From a virus: a stretch of 46,587 nucleotides of DNA. Below are positions 7,646 through 15,882 of this stretch, piece after piece (positions within the stretch are counted from its first letter, which is position 1; every line of letters begins with the position of its first letter). The stretch is taken from the IMG/VR virus record IMGVR_UViG_3300025590_000013, positions 1 to 46,587 of that record, one strand, 5' to 3'. A program made the position numbers and the translations under genes. The notes below the pieces were generated by a model. That model saw only the letters and a list, made by a program, of their open reading frames with translations, did not search any database and had not been told where the DNA came from.

Positions 7646-8560
7646 ATGGCTATCAATAGAGCAAGTATTGCCAAAGAACTACTTCCTGGACTGAATGCAG
7701 TTTTTGGAATAGAGTATGGCAGCGTAGACGAAGAACATAAACCATTATACGAAATAGAAAACTCAGACAGAGCTTTTGAAGAAGAAGTACTCTTCACAGG
7801 TTTTGGTGGAGCACCAGTTAAGAATGAAGGTGCTGCTGTTGTTTATGATGATGCATCAGAAAGTTATACTTCAAGGTATACTAATGAAACTGTAGCATTA
7901 GCATTTGCAGTAACTGAAGAAGCTATGGAAGATAATCTATACGACACTTTTGCAAAACTAAGAGCAAAAGGATTAGCAAGAGCTATGGGAAGTACAAAAC
8001 AGCAAAAAGCTGCTGACTTGTATAACAATGGCTTTACAACAAACCAAGGTGATGGTGTGCCAATGTTTAGTGCAGCCCATCCAGTTATAGGTGCAGGCAC
8101 AGTAACCAATGTTACTGGTAATGCAGCTATATCAGAAGCAGCTATTGAAGCAGCAATCATTCAGATACAAAAAACTACTGATGATCGTGGCATATTAATT
8201 GGTGCATCTGGTGTTTCATTACACATACCTACAGATCTAATGTTTACAGCAGATCAACTATTAAATACTCCTGGTGCTACAACTTTATCAGCAGGTAATT
8301 TTAATTTAAATGATATAAATGCTGTTAGACATTTAGGTGTACTACCTGATGGATTCTATGTAAACAGGCGTTTTACTGACATTAACGCTTGGTTCATTAA
8401 AACAGATGTACCTAATGGTACTAAAATGTTTAATAGAACTCCACTACAAACAAAAATGGAACCAGATTTCGATACTGGCAATTTACGTTTCAAAGCACGT
8501 GAAAGATATTCTTTTGGTGTTTCTGATTGGCGTGGTTGGTTTGGTAACGCTGGAGCCTAA
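7646..8560 (+). CDS. Major capsid protein (HK97 fold, Mu gpT-like)
   Basis: The 304-residue shell protein. The KELLPGLNAVFGIEY start, EEVLFTGFGGAPVKNEGAAVVYDDASESY (an E-loop-like part), TVALAFAVTEEAMEDNLYD, FSAAHPVIG and FNRTPLQTKMEPDFDTGNLRFKARERYSFG near the C-terminus are typical of Mu gpT-type major head proteins of marine phages. No separate delta domain or protease cleavage site is obvious, and no head protease gene was seen in the window. GGAAAGGA precedes the ATG. A strong hairpin terminator follows directly, which would set a high, separate dose of capsid message. Confidence 0.88.
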   Translation: MAINRASIAKELLPGLNAVFGIEYGSVDEEHKPLYEIENSDRAFEEEVLFTGFGGAPVKNEGAAVVYDDASESYTSRYTNETVALAFAVTEEAMEDNLYDTFAKLRAKGLARAMGSTKQQKAADLYNNGFTTNQGDGVPMFSAAHPVIGAGTVTNVTGNAAISEAAIEAAIIQIQKTTDDRGILIGASGVSLHIPTDLMFTADQLLNTPGATTLSAGNFNLNDINAVRHLGVLPDGFYVNRRFTDINAWFIKTDVPNGTKMFNRTPLQTKMEPDFDTGNLRFKARERYSFGVSDWRGWFGNAGA

Positions 8561-8574
8561 TTACTAAATATATT

Positions 8575-8605
8575 GAGGAGAGTAGAAATATTCTCCTCTT
8601 TATAT
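8575..8605 (+). terminator. Intrinsic terminator after major capsid gene
   Basis: GAGGAGAGTA and TATTCTCCTC form a 10-bp stem with one G-U pair around a GAAA tetraloop, followed by TTTATAT. The T-run is short, so read-through into the next structural genes is likely. It falls where T7-like phages place a terminator. Confidence 0.75.
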
Positions 8606-8619
8606 CATAAGGAAAATAA

Positions 8620-8898
8620 ATGGCAAATAATTATACAAGTAAATTTTTTAGTGGAGCAACAAATGGTGTTATTGTAACAACTTCTGATATAACAAGAGTT
8701 ACAGCAATACATGCAGCAGCAGTTACAGCAACAGGAACTTTTGCTCTTTCTGATTCTACTGGAGATAAAATAAAATTTCAAGTTCCTGCAAGTGGAACAG
8801 CAGATATTTATATAGGAGATATGGGTGTTAGATTTGATGGAACTGTTTCAGTTTCTGCACCTTCAGATGGAAGTTCAGTAACTTTAATATTAGGATAA
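8620..8898 (+). CDS. Small beta-rich structural protein
   Basis: 92 residues, Ala/Thr/Ser/Gly-rich with alternating hydrophobic strands and a GTADIYIGDMGVRFDG segment. Likely a small decoration or head-associated protein, judged from composition and its place after the capsid terminator. Not assigned to a family. TAAGGA lies upstream. Confidence 0.6.
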   Translation: MANNYTSKFFSGATNGVIVTTSDITRVTAIHAAAVTATGTFALSDSTGDKIKFQVPASGTADIYIGDMGVRFDGTVSVSAPSDGSSVTLILG

Positions 8899-8902
8899 CT
8901 AA

Positions 8903-9595
8903 ATGCCTAACTATTCTTATTTAAAAGATGACATTGTAAATACAATAGAGAATGATTCAAATGAGTTTGCTACGCAAATTCCTTTCTTTGTACAAAAAGC
9001 TGAAGATCGTATAATGAAAGAATTAGATGATGTAGCTTTAGATACATATTCCTCTGTTACTTTTACAGCAAACAATCCAGTAGTAAGTTTACCTGATGGT
9101 GCATTAGTTGTACGTAATGTAAACTTTACAACAAGTGCAACTGTATATGGTGAACCAACTGGTATTATTCCTTTGCTACAAAGAACATATGAATATGCAA
9201 TAGACTATTGGAACAAACCTACATCTGTAGGAACTCCAAGATATTATGCACGTAAAACAAATACACAAATTTATATAGTACCTACACCTACTTCTACACT
9301 AGCAGGTGAAATACAATATACAAAACAACCTTTAGCTTTATCAAGTGCAACAGGTACAAGTGCAACAATTTCTAATTATTTTAGTGAAGATTGTTATAAT
9401 GCTTTATTTAATGCTTGTATGGTAGAAGCTAATTATTTTATAAAAGATTTTCAAGTGGTTCAATCATGGGAAGCTAAGTATAAAAATTCAATAGATGGTT
9501 TACGTAATCAAGCAAGACGTACTAGAAGAGATGATATGCAATCTCCAGCAAGTCCTGCAGGTGGACCTACACCAGTTATACAAGGTGCTAACTAA
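8903..9595 (+). CDS. Head-tail adaptor protein (first)
   Basis: 230 residues. The N-terminal helices (YLKDDIVNTIENDSNEFATQIPFFVQKAEDRIMKELDD) followed by a beta section with GTPRYYARKTNTQIYIVPTP and a second helical part (YNALFNACMVEANYFIKDF) match the phage adaptor fold that sits under the portal, as in T7 gp11-like and other marine phage adaptors. The stop overlaps the next ATG by one base. A second, differently built adaptor is encoded at 12537-13211. Confidence 0.7.
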   Translation: MPNYSYLKDDIVNTIENDSNEFATQIPFFVQKAEDRIMKELDDVALDTYSSVTFTANNPVVSLPDGALVVRNVNFTTSATVYGEPTGIIPLLQRTYEYAIDYWNKPTSVGTPRYYARKTNTQIYIVPTPTSTLAGEIQYTKQPLALSSATGTSATISNYFSEDCYNALFNACMVEANYFIKDFQVVQSWEAKYKNSIDGLRNQARRTRRDDMQSPASPAGGPTPVIQGAN

Positions 9596-9816
9596 TGGCA
9601 AGTAAAAAGAAAAAGCGTTCTTTACTAAGTAAAGTATTTAATAATAAAATTATGAGAGGGTTAACTATTTATGAATTAAGTGATTTAATGGCTTCTCCTA
9701 CTACAGAAGCTATGGGTAAATTATTAGGAATGCAAGAAGGTGGGCAGATAAAAGTAAAAAGAAAAAGTTCTAAGAAGAAACCTAGAGGGTGGGGAGCTGC
9801 TCGTTTTGGTAAGTAG
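9595..9816 (+). CDS. Small basic protein with GG motif
   Basis: 73 residues, begins MASKKKKRSLLSK and has QEGGQIKVKRK near residue 46 and a PRGWGAARFGK ending. First of a row of short Lys-rich proteins found between the two adaptors. Function unknown; the charge suggests DNA contact inside the capsid, but this is inference. Translation is coupled to the adaptor stop. Confidence 0.6.
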   Translation: MASKKKKRSLLSKVFNNKIMRGLTIYELSDLMASPTTEAMGKLLGMQEGGQIKVKRKSSKKKPRGWGAARFGK

Positions 9817-10045
9817 ATCTAATATTAAACAACAAATAACTAAACCTGGAGATATTAAAGTGAAGAAAAAAGTAATTAAGAAAAAAATGGGAGGAGGACT
9901 ATCTCCTAATAAAGCAAAAGAATTAAATAATATTATGAATGCTTCACAAGGCATTGCAGAAAATTTACAAAAACAATCTATGGTAAGTAGAAAACGAGGT
10001 GGCATTATTGATGGTAATGATCTTGTATCTTCTTACTATGAATAA
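9806..10045 (+). CDS. Small basic protein with two GG motifs
   Basis: 79 residues from a TTG start; the first residues read VSRSNIKQQITKPGD, a plausible N-terminus that overlaps the previous gene by 11 nt, with GGGGAG at 9791-9796 upstream. A GTG at 9860 with GGAG at 9848-9851 is an alternative start. Carries KKKMGGGLSP and RKRGGIIDG motifs and a short helix between them. Function unknown. Confidence 0.55.
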   Translation: MVSRSNIKQQITKPGDIKVKKKVIKKKMGGGLSPNKAKELNNIMNASQGIAENLQKQSMVSRKRGGIIDGNDLVSSYYE

Positions 10046-10056
10046 GGAGAATAATA

Positions 10057-10284
10057 ATGGATAGAGAATTTATTGGTGGAACTCAAGGTAGATTTCCATC
10101 TAGTTTAAAAACTAAAGATTCTAGTGTAACAAGTGGCAAACCTACAGGACAAGGATTTGGTGCAGCTCGTACAGGACCTGCAGTTAAAGGACCTATAGAT
10201 GCTGTTTGTGATCCAGATTATTCTCAAGGTGAACCTTTTGATATAGGTGGAGTTAAAACTTCTCCTGTATTTGGAGCAAAATAA
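10057..10284 (+). CDS. Small Gly/Pro-rich structural-type protein
   Basis: 75 residues, Gly/Thr/Pro-rich with GTQGRFPSSLKTKDSS and GQGFGAARTGPAVKGPIDAV segments and no membrane segment. Such proteins are frequent in this part of marine phage genomes, but no function is known to me. Strong AAGGAGA at 10044-10050. The stop overlaps the start of the LysM gene. Confidence 0.6.
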   Translation: MDREFIGGTQGRFPSSLKTKDSSVTSGKPTGQGFGAARTGPAVKGPIDAVCDPDYSQGEPFDIGGVKTSPVFGAK

Positions 10285-11018
10285 TGGGATTGTACACAAA
10301 AGTATTAAAAGAAGGAATAAAAAATAAAGATAAAATAAAAGAAATTATTAAAGGTTTACGTTCTAATAAAAAAGTAGTTGAGCAGACTAAAGATCAAATA
10401 AAAAAACTAACTAAAGAGAATACAAAAAAGAAAAAGTTTGCTGGTTTTAGTAATCCTAAAAAATTAAATAGTGCTAAAAAGAAATTAACAAAACTACAAG
10501 CTGCAGATAAGAAAAGAATTGCAACATTAAGAAAAGGTGGATATGCAGCAGCAGGTATAACTACAGGAGGTATTGCATTAAATTCTCTTTTAAAAGAAGT
10601 ATTAAAAGATAAAGGAACTGCTTTACCTGTTAAAACTAAATCTTCATCAGTAACAATTAAAAAAGGTGATACTCTTTCTCAAATAGCTAAAGCTAATGGT
10701 ACAACATTAAAAGCTTTAAAAGAAGCTAATCCTCAAATTAAAGATTTAAATAAAATAAGAATAGGTCAGAAGATTAATTTATCTGCTAAAGTTAAAGATA
10801 GAAAATCTGTATATCAAGGTATGTCTAAATCTGAAATGGCTGCTATAACTAAAAGAAAAAAAGGTGGCACTATGAAAGATCTTTCAGGTGATGGTAAAAT
10901 TACTAAAAAAGATATTCTTATAGGTAGAGGAGTTATTAAAAAGAAACATGGTGGTCAAATAGGAGCACCTCGTGGAACAGGAGCTGCATTACGTGGGTAT
11001 GGTAAAGGTTATAAGTAG
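10284..11018 (+). CDS. LysM-domain protein with EF-hand-like loop
   Basis: 244 residues: a Lys-rich coiled coil (1-80), a short hydrophobic Gly/Ala patch (86-103), a LysM domain at about 122-166 (VTIKKGDTLSQIAKANGTTL to IGQKINL) that would bind peptidoglycan, then DLSGDGKITKKD at 199-210, which matches the D-x-[DS]-x-D-G-x-I-x3-[DE] calcium loop. The C-terminus has RKKGGTM and KKHGGQI motifs and a Gly/Arg end. No catalytic domain is present, so this is a wall-binding protein, perhaps virion-borne. The ATG overlaps the previous stop. Confidence 0.7.
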   Translation: MGLYTKVLKEGIKNKDKIKEIIKGLRSNKKVVEQTKDQIKKLTKENTKKKKFAGFSNPKKLNSAKKKLTKLQAADKKRIATLRKGGYAAAGITTGGIALNSLLKEVLKDKGTALPVKTKSSSVTIKKGDTLSQIAKANGTTLKALKEANPQIKDLNKIRIGQKINLSAKVKDRKSVYQGMSKSEMAAITKRKKGGTMKDLSGDGKITKKDILIGRGVIKKKHGGQIGAPRGTGAALRGYGKGYK

Positions 11019-11275
11019 TGCCTTTTAAGTCTGCTAAACAAAAAACTTATCTAGCTATTAATGAGCCAGATGTTTATAAAAAATTTAAAAAGGAAGAAAA
11101 AATGATGTATGCAAATAAGATGAGTAAAAAAATGTATGGAGGTAAAGTAGAAAAAAAAGCTATGGGTGGTAAAGTTACTAAAAGACCTATGGGTGGTAAA
11201 GTTTACAAAGTAGATAATTCAGGACAAATGATGGTACAAAGAATGTATGGAGGTAAAGTTAAAAATGAATATTAA
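11018..11275 (+). CDS. Small basic protein with four MGGKV-type repeats
   Basis: 85 residues from a GTG that overlaps the LysM gene stop. The N-terminus MPFKSAKQKTYLAINEPDV resembles the MPFKS...YL-type start of small phage proteins. The second half is a repeat: MYGGKVEKK, MGGKVTKR, MGGKVYKV and MYGGKVKNE. Function unknown. It overlaps the holin-like gene by 11 nt at the 3' end. Confidence 0.6.
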   Translation: MPFKSAKQKTYLAINEPDVYKKFKKEEKMMYANKMSKKMYGGKVEKKAMGGKVTKRPMGGKVYKVDNSGQMMVQRMYGGKVKNEY

Positions 11276-11444
11276 ATTAAAAGGATTACTCTCAAGATTT
11301 AAAGAACCCTCATCTTACTCTGCTATTGCAGCAGTATTAGCTATGTGTGGAGTTATAATACCAAGTGATTTATGGCAAAGTATTATTATGATTGGTTGTG
11401 GTATTTCAGGAGCTGCAGGATTCTTTATAAAAGAAAAAAAATAA
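11265..11444 (+). CDS. Small holin-like membrane protein
   Basis: 59 residues with two hydrophobic segments (SAIAAVLAMCGVIIPSDLW and QSIIMIGCGISGAAGFFI) separated by a short polar turn, a basic N-terminus and a KEKK end, as in small phage holins. The ATG at 11265 with GGAGG at 11249-11253 is preferred over the in-frame ATG at 11247. It lies among structural genes, away from the endolysin at 31699. A role in DNA ejection is an alternative. Confidence 0.6.
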   Translation: MNIKLKGLLSRFKEPSSYSAIAAVLAMCGVIIPSDLWQSIIMIGCGISGAAGFFIKEKK

Positions 11445-11450
11445 AGACTA

Positions 11451-11744
11451 ATGGCTGTTCGTAAAAAAAGTAATATGAAAGGTATGACCATAGGTGGTGG
11501 TCAGAAGAGACCTACTAAATCTGGTGCTGGGCTTACTGCAGCAGGTGTAGCTAAATATCGTAGACAAAATCCTGGTAGTAAATTAAAAACTGCTGTAACA
11601 GGTAAAGTAAAAAAAGGTAGTAAAGCTGCTAAAAGAAGAGCGAGTTACTGTGCAAGATCTGCAGGACAAATGAAGAAGTTTCCTAAAGCAGCAAAGAATC
11701 CTAACTCAAGATTAAGACAAGCGAGAAAGAGATGGAAATGTTAA
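11451..11744 (+). CDS. Basic DUF6321-type phage protein
   Basis: 97 residues, very basic. The core GAGLTAAGVAKYRRQNPGSKLKTAV, then GSKAAKRRASYCARSAGQ and NPNSRLRQARKRWKC match a widespread phage family that I recall as DUF6321. Function unknown. The high charge and two Cys residues suggest nucleic acid binding (inference). Confidence 0.7.
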   Translation: MAVRKKSNMKGMTIGGGQKRPTKSGAGLTAAGVAKYRRQNPGSKLKTAVTGKVKKGSKAAKRRASYCARSAGQMKKFPKAAKNPNSRLRQARKRWKC

Positions 11745-11929
11745 AAAAACCTACTAATCCAGGACTAAAAAAATTACCAACTAAAGTTAGAAATAAAATG
11801 GGCTATGCTAAAGATGGTGGAGTAGTACAAAATAAGCTAAAAGAAATTACTGCTGCTTTAAATAAAGCATCAAAAATGCACGCAGCTCAAGCTAAAATTT
11901 TAGCTAATATAAGAAAAAAAATGAAATAA
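11732..11929 (+). CDS. Small basic protein with GG motif
   Basis: 65 residues. Starts MEMLKKPTNPGLKKLPTKV and carries AKDGGVVQ followed by a Lys/Ala-rich helix (about 34-65). An ATG at 11738 is an equally likely start. Overlaps the previous gene by 13 nt and the next by one base. Function unknown. Confidence 0.55.
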   Translation: MEMLKKPTNPGLKKLPTKVRNKMGYAKDGGVVQNKLKEITAALNKASKMHAAQAKILANIRKKMK

Positions 11930-12363
11930 TGGCAAAGCTTTGTCCAAAAGGTAAAGCTGCAGCTAAAAGAAAGTTTGATGTATATCCATCAGCTTATGCT
12001 AATATGTATGCATCAGCAGTATGTAGTGGCAAAGTAAAACCAGGTGGTAAAAAGAAAACAGTAAAGAAAGCTACAGGTGGTGGCTTACGTGATTGGGTAA
12101 AAGAAAAATGGGTAGATATAGGAGCACCTAAGAAAAATGGTAAGTATCAACCTTGTGGTAGAAAATCTACTAAAAGTTCTAAACGTAAGTATCCTAAATG
12201 TGTTCCAATAGCTAAAGCAAATAAAATGTCTACATCTCAAAAAACATCTGCAGTAAAAAGAAAAAGATCTAAAGCTCAAGGTGTAGGTGGTAAACCAACA
12301 AATGTAAAAACATTTGCTGCTAAGAGTGGTGGTTCACTTCTTGTAGCAGCATGTTATGATTAA
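11929..12363 (+). CDS. Basic Cys-containing phage protein
   Basis: 144 residues. Two recognisable blocks: AKLCPKGKAAAKRKFDVYPSAYANMYA at the start, and GGLRDWVKEKWVDIGAPKKN followed by CGRKSTKSSKRKYPKC in the middle. Both recur in marine phage genomes, as separate or joined proteins. The Cys spacing could bind a metal, but no family function is known to me. Strongly basic C-terminal half with a KSGGSLL end. Confidence 0.6.
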   Translation: MAKLCPKGKAAAKRKFDVYPSAYANMYASAVCSGKVKPGGKKKTVKKATGGGLRDWVKEKWVDIGAPKKNGKYQPCGRKSTKSSKRKYPKCVPIAKANKMSTSQKTSAVKRKRSKAQGVGGKPTNVKTFAAKSGGSLLVAACYD

Positions 12364-12374
12364 GGATTAAAAAT

Positions 12375-12530
12375 ATGGCAACAAAATCAGTAAGCTCACC
12401 TAAAGGTTTTCATTGGATGAAAAAAGGTAAAGAGTTTAAGTTAATGAAGAATCCTTCTGCTGGTTATAAACCACATAAAGGAGCAACATTAAAAGCTGCT
12501 TTTACAATACAAAAAGTTCATAAAGGGTAG
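12375..12530 (+). CDS. Small basic protein, 51 residues
   Basis: An open frame of 51 residues starting MATKSVSSPKGFHWMKKGKE and ending TIQKVHKG. AAGGA at 12362-12366 sits 8 nt before the ATG, and the frame fills the gap between the previous stop and the second adaptor gene exactly. Lys-rich and soluble like its neighbours, without a GG motif. Function unknown. Confidence 0.65.
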   Translation: MATKSVSSPKGFHWMKKGKEFKLMKNPSAGYKPHKGATLKAAFTIQKVHKG

Positions 12531-12536
12531 ACTGAA

Positions 12537-13211
12537 ATGGCAACATCAGGTACATATAATTTTAATTTAGATATAGATGAAGTAATTCAAGAAGCTACTG
12601 AAATGATTGGTGGTGAAGAAACACTAGGTCATACACCTGCTTCTGCTAGAAGATCTATTAACTTAATGTTAAATGAATGGCAGAATAAAGGAGTACTATT
12701 GTGGTCTATACAAACTACTGCTGTAACTGCAACTTCAGTTGAGACTTCTTTACCTGATGAAATTTTAGATACATTAGCTGTAACATATGCAGTTAGTGCA
12801 GCATCAACTGATATAGCTTTAGAAAGAATATCACGAGAAGAATATCATAACTTACCTAATAAAACAACTACAGGTAGACCTACACAATATGCAATTACTA
12901 GAGGAGTAAATAATATAGCTTTGTTTTTATATCCTACTCCAGATATTACTACTGGTATTTTAAATATAGAATGTTTTAAACAATTAGAAGATGTTAATAA
13001 ATCTGCAGGACAAAATGCACAAGTACCTAAAAGATTCTTACCAGCTTTAACATGTGGTTTATCTTATTATTTATCTATGAAAAGACCTGGTATTCCTATG
13101 GATAGAATACAAATGTTAAAAGCAAATTATGAAGAGAAGTTAGCTTTTGCTATGGAAGAAGATAGAGAAAGAGCAAGCATGTATATAAAACCTAAGTTAG
13201 GATATATCTAG
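12537..13211 (+). CDS. Head-tail adaptor, P22 gp4-like (second)
   Basis: 224 residues. The first 60 residues (IDEVIQEATEMIGGEETLGHTPASARRSINLMLNEWQNKGVLLWSI) match the helical start of P22 gp4-like tail accessory proteins that close the portal after packaging. A beta section with GRPTQYAITRG and LYPTPDIT follows, then PKRFLPALTCGLSYYLSMKRPGI and a helical end. This is a different adaptor from the one at 8903; podoviruses with several tail accessory rings carry more than one. The stop overlaps the GTG of the next gene. Confidence 0.8.
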   Translation: MATSGTYNFNLDIDEVIQEATEMIGGEETLGHTPASARRSINLMLNEWQNKGVLLWSIQTTAVTATSVETSLPDEILDTLAVTYAVSAASTDIALERISREEYHNLPNKTTTGRPTQYAITRGVNNIALFLYPTPDITTGILNIECFKQLEDVNKSAGQNAQVPKRFLPALTCGLSYYLSMKRPGIPMDRIQMLKANYEEKLAFAMEEDRERASMYIKPKLGYI

Positions 13212-13489
13212 TGGCAACTAATCGTAATGCAATGGCTATGTGTGATCAATGTAGTTTTGTATATCCACATAGAGTAATGCAGTTAAGTAGTTATGATACA
13301 TTAGTTTGTCAAACATGTTTTGATGGTGCATTTGATTTAAAAAACCATCCACAAAATAAAGCAGCAGACGTAAGAGATAATCCAGCAATTCAAAACCCAA
13401 GACCTGATACAGGTGGTAGAAACTTAGAATGGCAACAAGCAAGTTTTGATTGGGATGATTCCACAATAAGATTTTGGAGTAACGCATGA
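13211..13489 (+). CDS. Small zinc-ribbon-like structural protein
   Basis: 92 residues from a GTG start. Cys pairs at 11/14 (MCDQCSFV) and 33/36 (VCQTCFDG) form a treble-clef or ribbon-like metal site. The C-terminal half has RPDTGGRNLEWQQASFDWDD. Found between the adaptor and the first tail fibre, so likely a virion component; exact role unknown. The stop overlaps the fibre ATG by 4 nt. Confidence 0.6.
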   Translation: MATNRNAMAMCDQCSFVYPHRVMQLSSYDTLVCQTCFDGAFDLKNHPQNKAADVRDNPAIQNPRPDTGGRNLEWQQASFDWDDSTIRFWSNA

Positions 13490-15882
13490 GTACATTAACA
13501 AACAAACAAATATCAGAAACATATAAACAGTTATTAAAAGTAAATGTAAGTGCAAATACTAATACTGGTTTAACAAATGATTTACAACAAATACAATCAG
13601 GTGATGGTACTAATGCTGCATTACAAATATCTACTGGTGCAGTTAAAGCTACAGGAACTTTTGGTGTAGATGGTAATGCATCTGTTGGAGGTGATTTACA
13701 AATTAGTAATAAAGTTTGTGCTTCTGCATATTATGGTGATGGATCTAATATAACAGGCATAACATTTACTGGAGATGTTTCAGTATCTAGTTTAATAGTT
13801 ACAAACAATGCTACGATAGGTGGTACTGTTACTATAGGTGGTGCTGTAATGGTATCTGGTGGAGAGATACAAGTTAAAAATGGTGGTGCACAATCTAATA
13901 TAAAACTATATTGTGAATCTGGTAATGCACATTATGCAGCTTTACAATCTCCTCCACATTCTTCTTTTAGTGGTAATATAACAATAACATTACCAGTAAG
14001 TACTGCTACATTAGTAGGTACATCTACTACTGATACATTAACAAATAAAACATTTGGTGATAAAGTAACTTTTGATGATGATATATCTGTTAGTGGTAAT
14101 TCAAATTTTGGTGGAACTGTAACAGTTGCAGGAGCTGCTCATTTACAAAGTACATTAAGTGTTAATGGTGCAGCAACTTTTAATTCTACAGCTACAATAG
14201 CAGGAGCAGCAGTTTTAAAAGGAGCAACAAGTTTAGGTAGTACACTTAAAGTTGCTGGTATAGCAACCTTTTCAGAAAGAGTTTGTGCTTCAGCTTTTTA
14301 TGGTGATGGTACTAATATTACAGGTATTCCAATTTCAGGTAATATATCTGTAGCAAATGCTATAGTAGGTGGAACATTAAAAGTATCAGGTGCAACAAGT
14401 TTAGAAGATGCTGTAGTAATGAAAAGTACAGTTACAGTTATAGGAGCTGCACATTTACAAGGAGCAACAAGTTTAGGAAGTACACTTAAAGTATTAGGTG
14501 CAACAACTATAACAGGTAATACAGGTTTCTTAGGAACTGTTAGAGTATCTGGAGCTACATCTATTGAAGGAGCAGCAGTACTTAAAAGCACTCTTACAGT
14601 TGTAGGAGCTACACATTTACAAAGTACTTTATCAGTAGCAGGTAATGGAACCTTTGCTGAAAAAGTATGTGCTTCAGCTTTCTTTGGAGATGGTGCAAAC
14701 TTAACAAATGTACCTGCAGTTATAACAGGAAACATATCTGTTAATAATGCAACAATAGGTGGTAATTTATATGTAGGTGGTACAACAACAATAGTAGGAG
14801 CTACACATTTACAAAGTACAGCTTCTATTAATTCTACTTTAAAAGTAGGAGGTACTACTACTATAACAGGCAATTCAGGTTTCTTAGGAACTGTTAGAGT
14901 ATCAGGTGCTGCTACATTAGCTAGTACATTAGATATTGCAGGTAATACTTCTATAGGTGGTACAGCTAAGATTACAGGAACTACAACAATAACAGGAAAT
15001 TCAGGTTTCTTAGGAACTGTAAGAGTTAGTGGTGCTACATCTTTAGGAAGTACATTAGCTGTTGCAGGTAATACATCTCTTGGAGGGACAGTTACTATAA
15101 CAGGAAATGTTATGGTATCTAGTGGTTTAATTGCTGTTAAGAATGGTGGATCACAATCAGAAGTTAGACTATACTGTGAATCAGGTAATGCTCATTATGC
15201 TGCTCTTCAAGCACCAGCTCATTCTGCATTTTCAGGAAATATAACTTTAACATTACCTGCAGTAACAGATACAATAGCAGGTATTGCAGCAACACAAACA
15301 TTTACTAATAAAACATTTGGTGATAAAGTAGAATTTGATAATGATGTATGTGTTAGTGGCAATGTACATATAGGAGGTACTACTACAATAACTGGAGCAG
15401 CAGTTTTAAAAGCTGCTGTAAGTATGGGAAGTACACTTAAAGTTACAGGTGCTACAACTATTACAGGTGCAACAGGTGTACTTGGAAGTATGAGAGTATC
15501 AGGTGCTACAAGTTTAGAAGGTACTTTAAAGGTCGTAGGAGGAGCAGCAGCAGCTGTTTGTGCTACAGCCATTAATGGAGTAACCTCTGTAGCTTTAAAC
15601 TTTGCTACAGCACAGAATTTTACAACAACTGTTACTGCAGCACATACATTAGCTAAACCAACTAATTGTGTTACAGGACAAACAGGAAGTATTTTCTTGA
15701 CACAGAGTGGAGGAAGTGGTACAATGGCTTATAACGCAGACTTCAAGTTTATAGGTGGTACAGATCCCACCATGTCAGCAGCTAATGGTGCTGTAGACAG
15801 ATTAGATTACATAATAGTTTCTGCTTCAAGTGATGGAGTAGGTGGAGATATTCAAATGATCATTTCACAGGCATATGCATAA
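13486..15882 (+). CDS. Repetitive tail fibre protein
   Basis: 798 residues, almost entirely short beta repeats of the type GATSLGSTLKVAGATTITG. The block CASAFYGDGTNITG occurs three times (nt about 13719, 14286, 14667). A longer block ending KTFGDKVTFDDDISVSGN is duplicated 421 codons apart. The last 110 residues (TAINGVTSVALNFATAQNFTTTV on) form a separate C-terminal domain that resembles the end of the fibre at 19089. Typical of a trimeric fibre with an elongated shaft used for host contact. N-terminal residues 1-40 probably attach to the tail. Confidence 0.8.
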   Translation: MSTLTNKQISETYKQLLKVNVSANTNTGLTNDLQQIQSGDGTNAALQISTGAVKATGTFGVDGNASVGGDLQISNKVCASAYYGDGSNITGITFTGDVSVSSLIVTNNATIGGTVTIGGAVMVSGGEIQVKNGGAQSNIKLYCESGNAHYAALQSPPHSSFSGNITITLPVSTATLVGTSTTDTLTNKTFGDKVTFDDDISVSGNSNFGGTVTVAGAAHLQSTLSVNGAATFNSTATIAGAAVLKGATSLGSTLKVAGIATFSERVCASAFYGDGTNITGIPISGNISVANAIVGGTLKVSGATSLEDAVVMKSTVTVIGAAHLQGATSLGSTLKVLGATTITGNTGFLGTVRVSGATSIEGAAVLKSTLTVVGATHLQSTLSVAGNGTFAEKVCASAFFGDGANLTNVPAVITGNISVNNATIGGNLYVGGTTTIVGATHLQSTASINSTLKVGGTTTITGNSGFLGTVRVSGAATLASTLDIAGNTSIGGTAKITGTTTITGNSGFLGTVRVSGATSLGSTLAVAGNTSLGGTVTITGNVMVSSGLIAVKNGGSQSEVRLYCESGNAHYAALQAPAHSAFSGNITLTLPAVTDTIAGIAATQTFTNKTFGDKVEFDNDVCVSGNVHIGGTTTITGAAVLKAAVSMGSTLKVTGATTITGATGVLGSMRVSGATSLEGTLKVVGGAAAAVCATAINGVTSVALNFATAQNFTTTVTAAHTLAKPTNCVTGQTGSIFLTQSGGSGTMAYNADFKFIGGTDPTMSAANGAVDRLDYIIVSASSDGVGGDIQMIISQAYA
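13849..14100 (+). repeat. Duplicated fibre block, copy 1
   Basis: Encodes MVSGGEIQVKNGG through GDKVTFDDDISVSGN. Matches copy 2 at 15112-15363 in the same frame at an offset of exactly 1263 nt, with most residues unchanged including YCESGNAHYAALQ. Confidence 0.75.
15112..15363 (+). repeat. Duplicated fibre block, copy 2
   Basis: Encodes MVSSGLIAVKNGG through GDKVEFDNDVCVSGN. The second copy of the block at 13849-14100, 421 codons later and without gaps. Confidence 0.75.

Noticed and set aside
14298-15572. Long - strand frames opposite the tail fibre
   Set aside because: They arise from the low-complexity Thr/Val/Gly-rich repeat on the + strand; no ribosome sites and poor protein composition.
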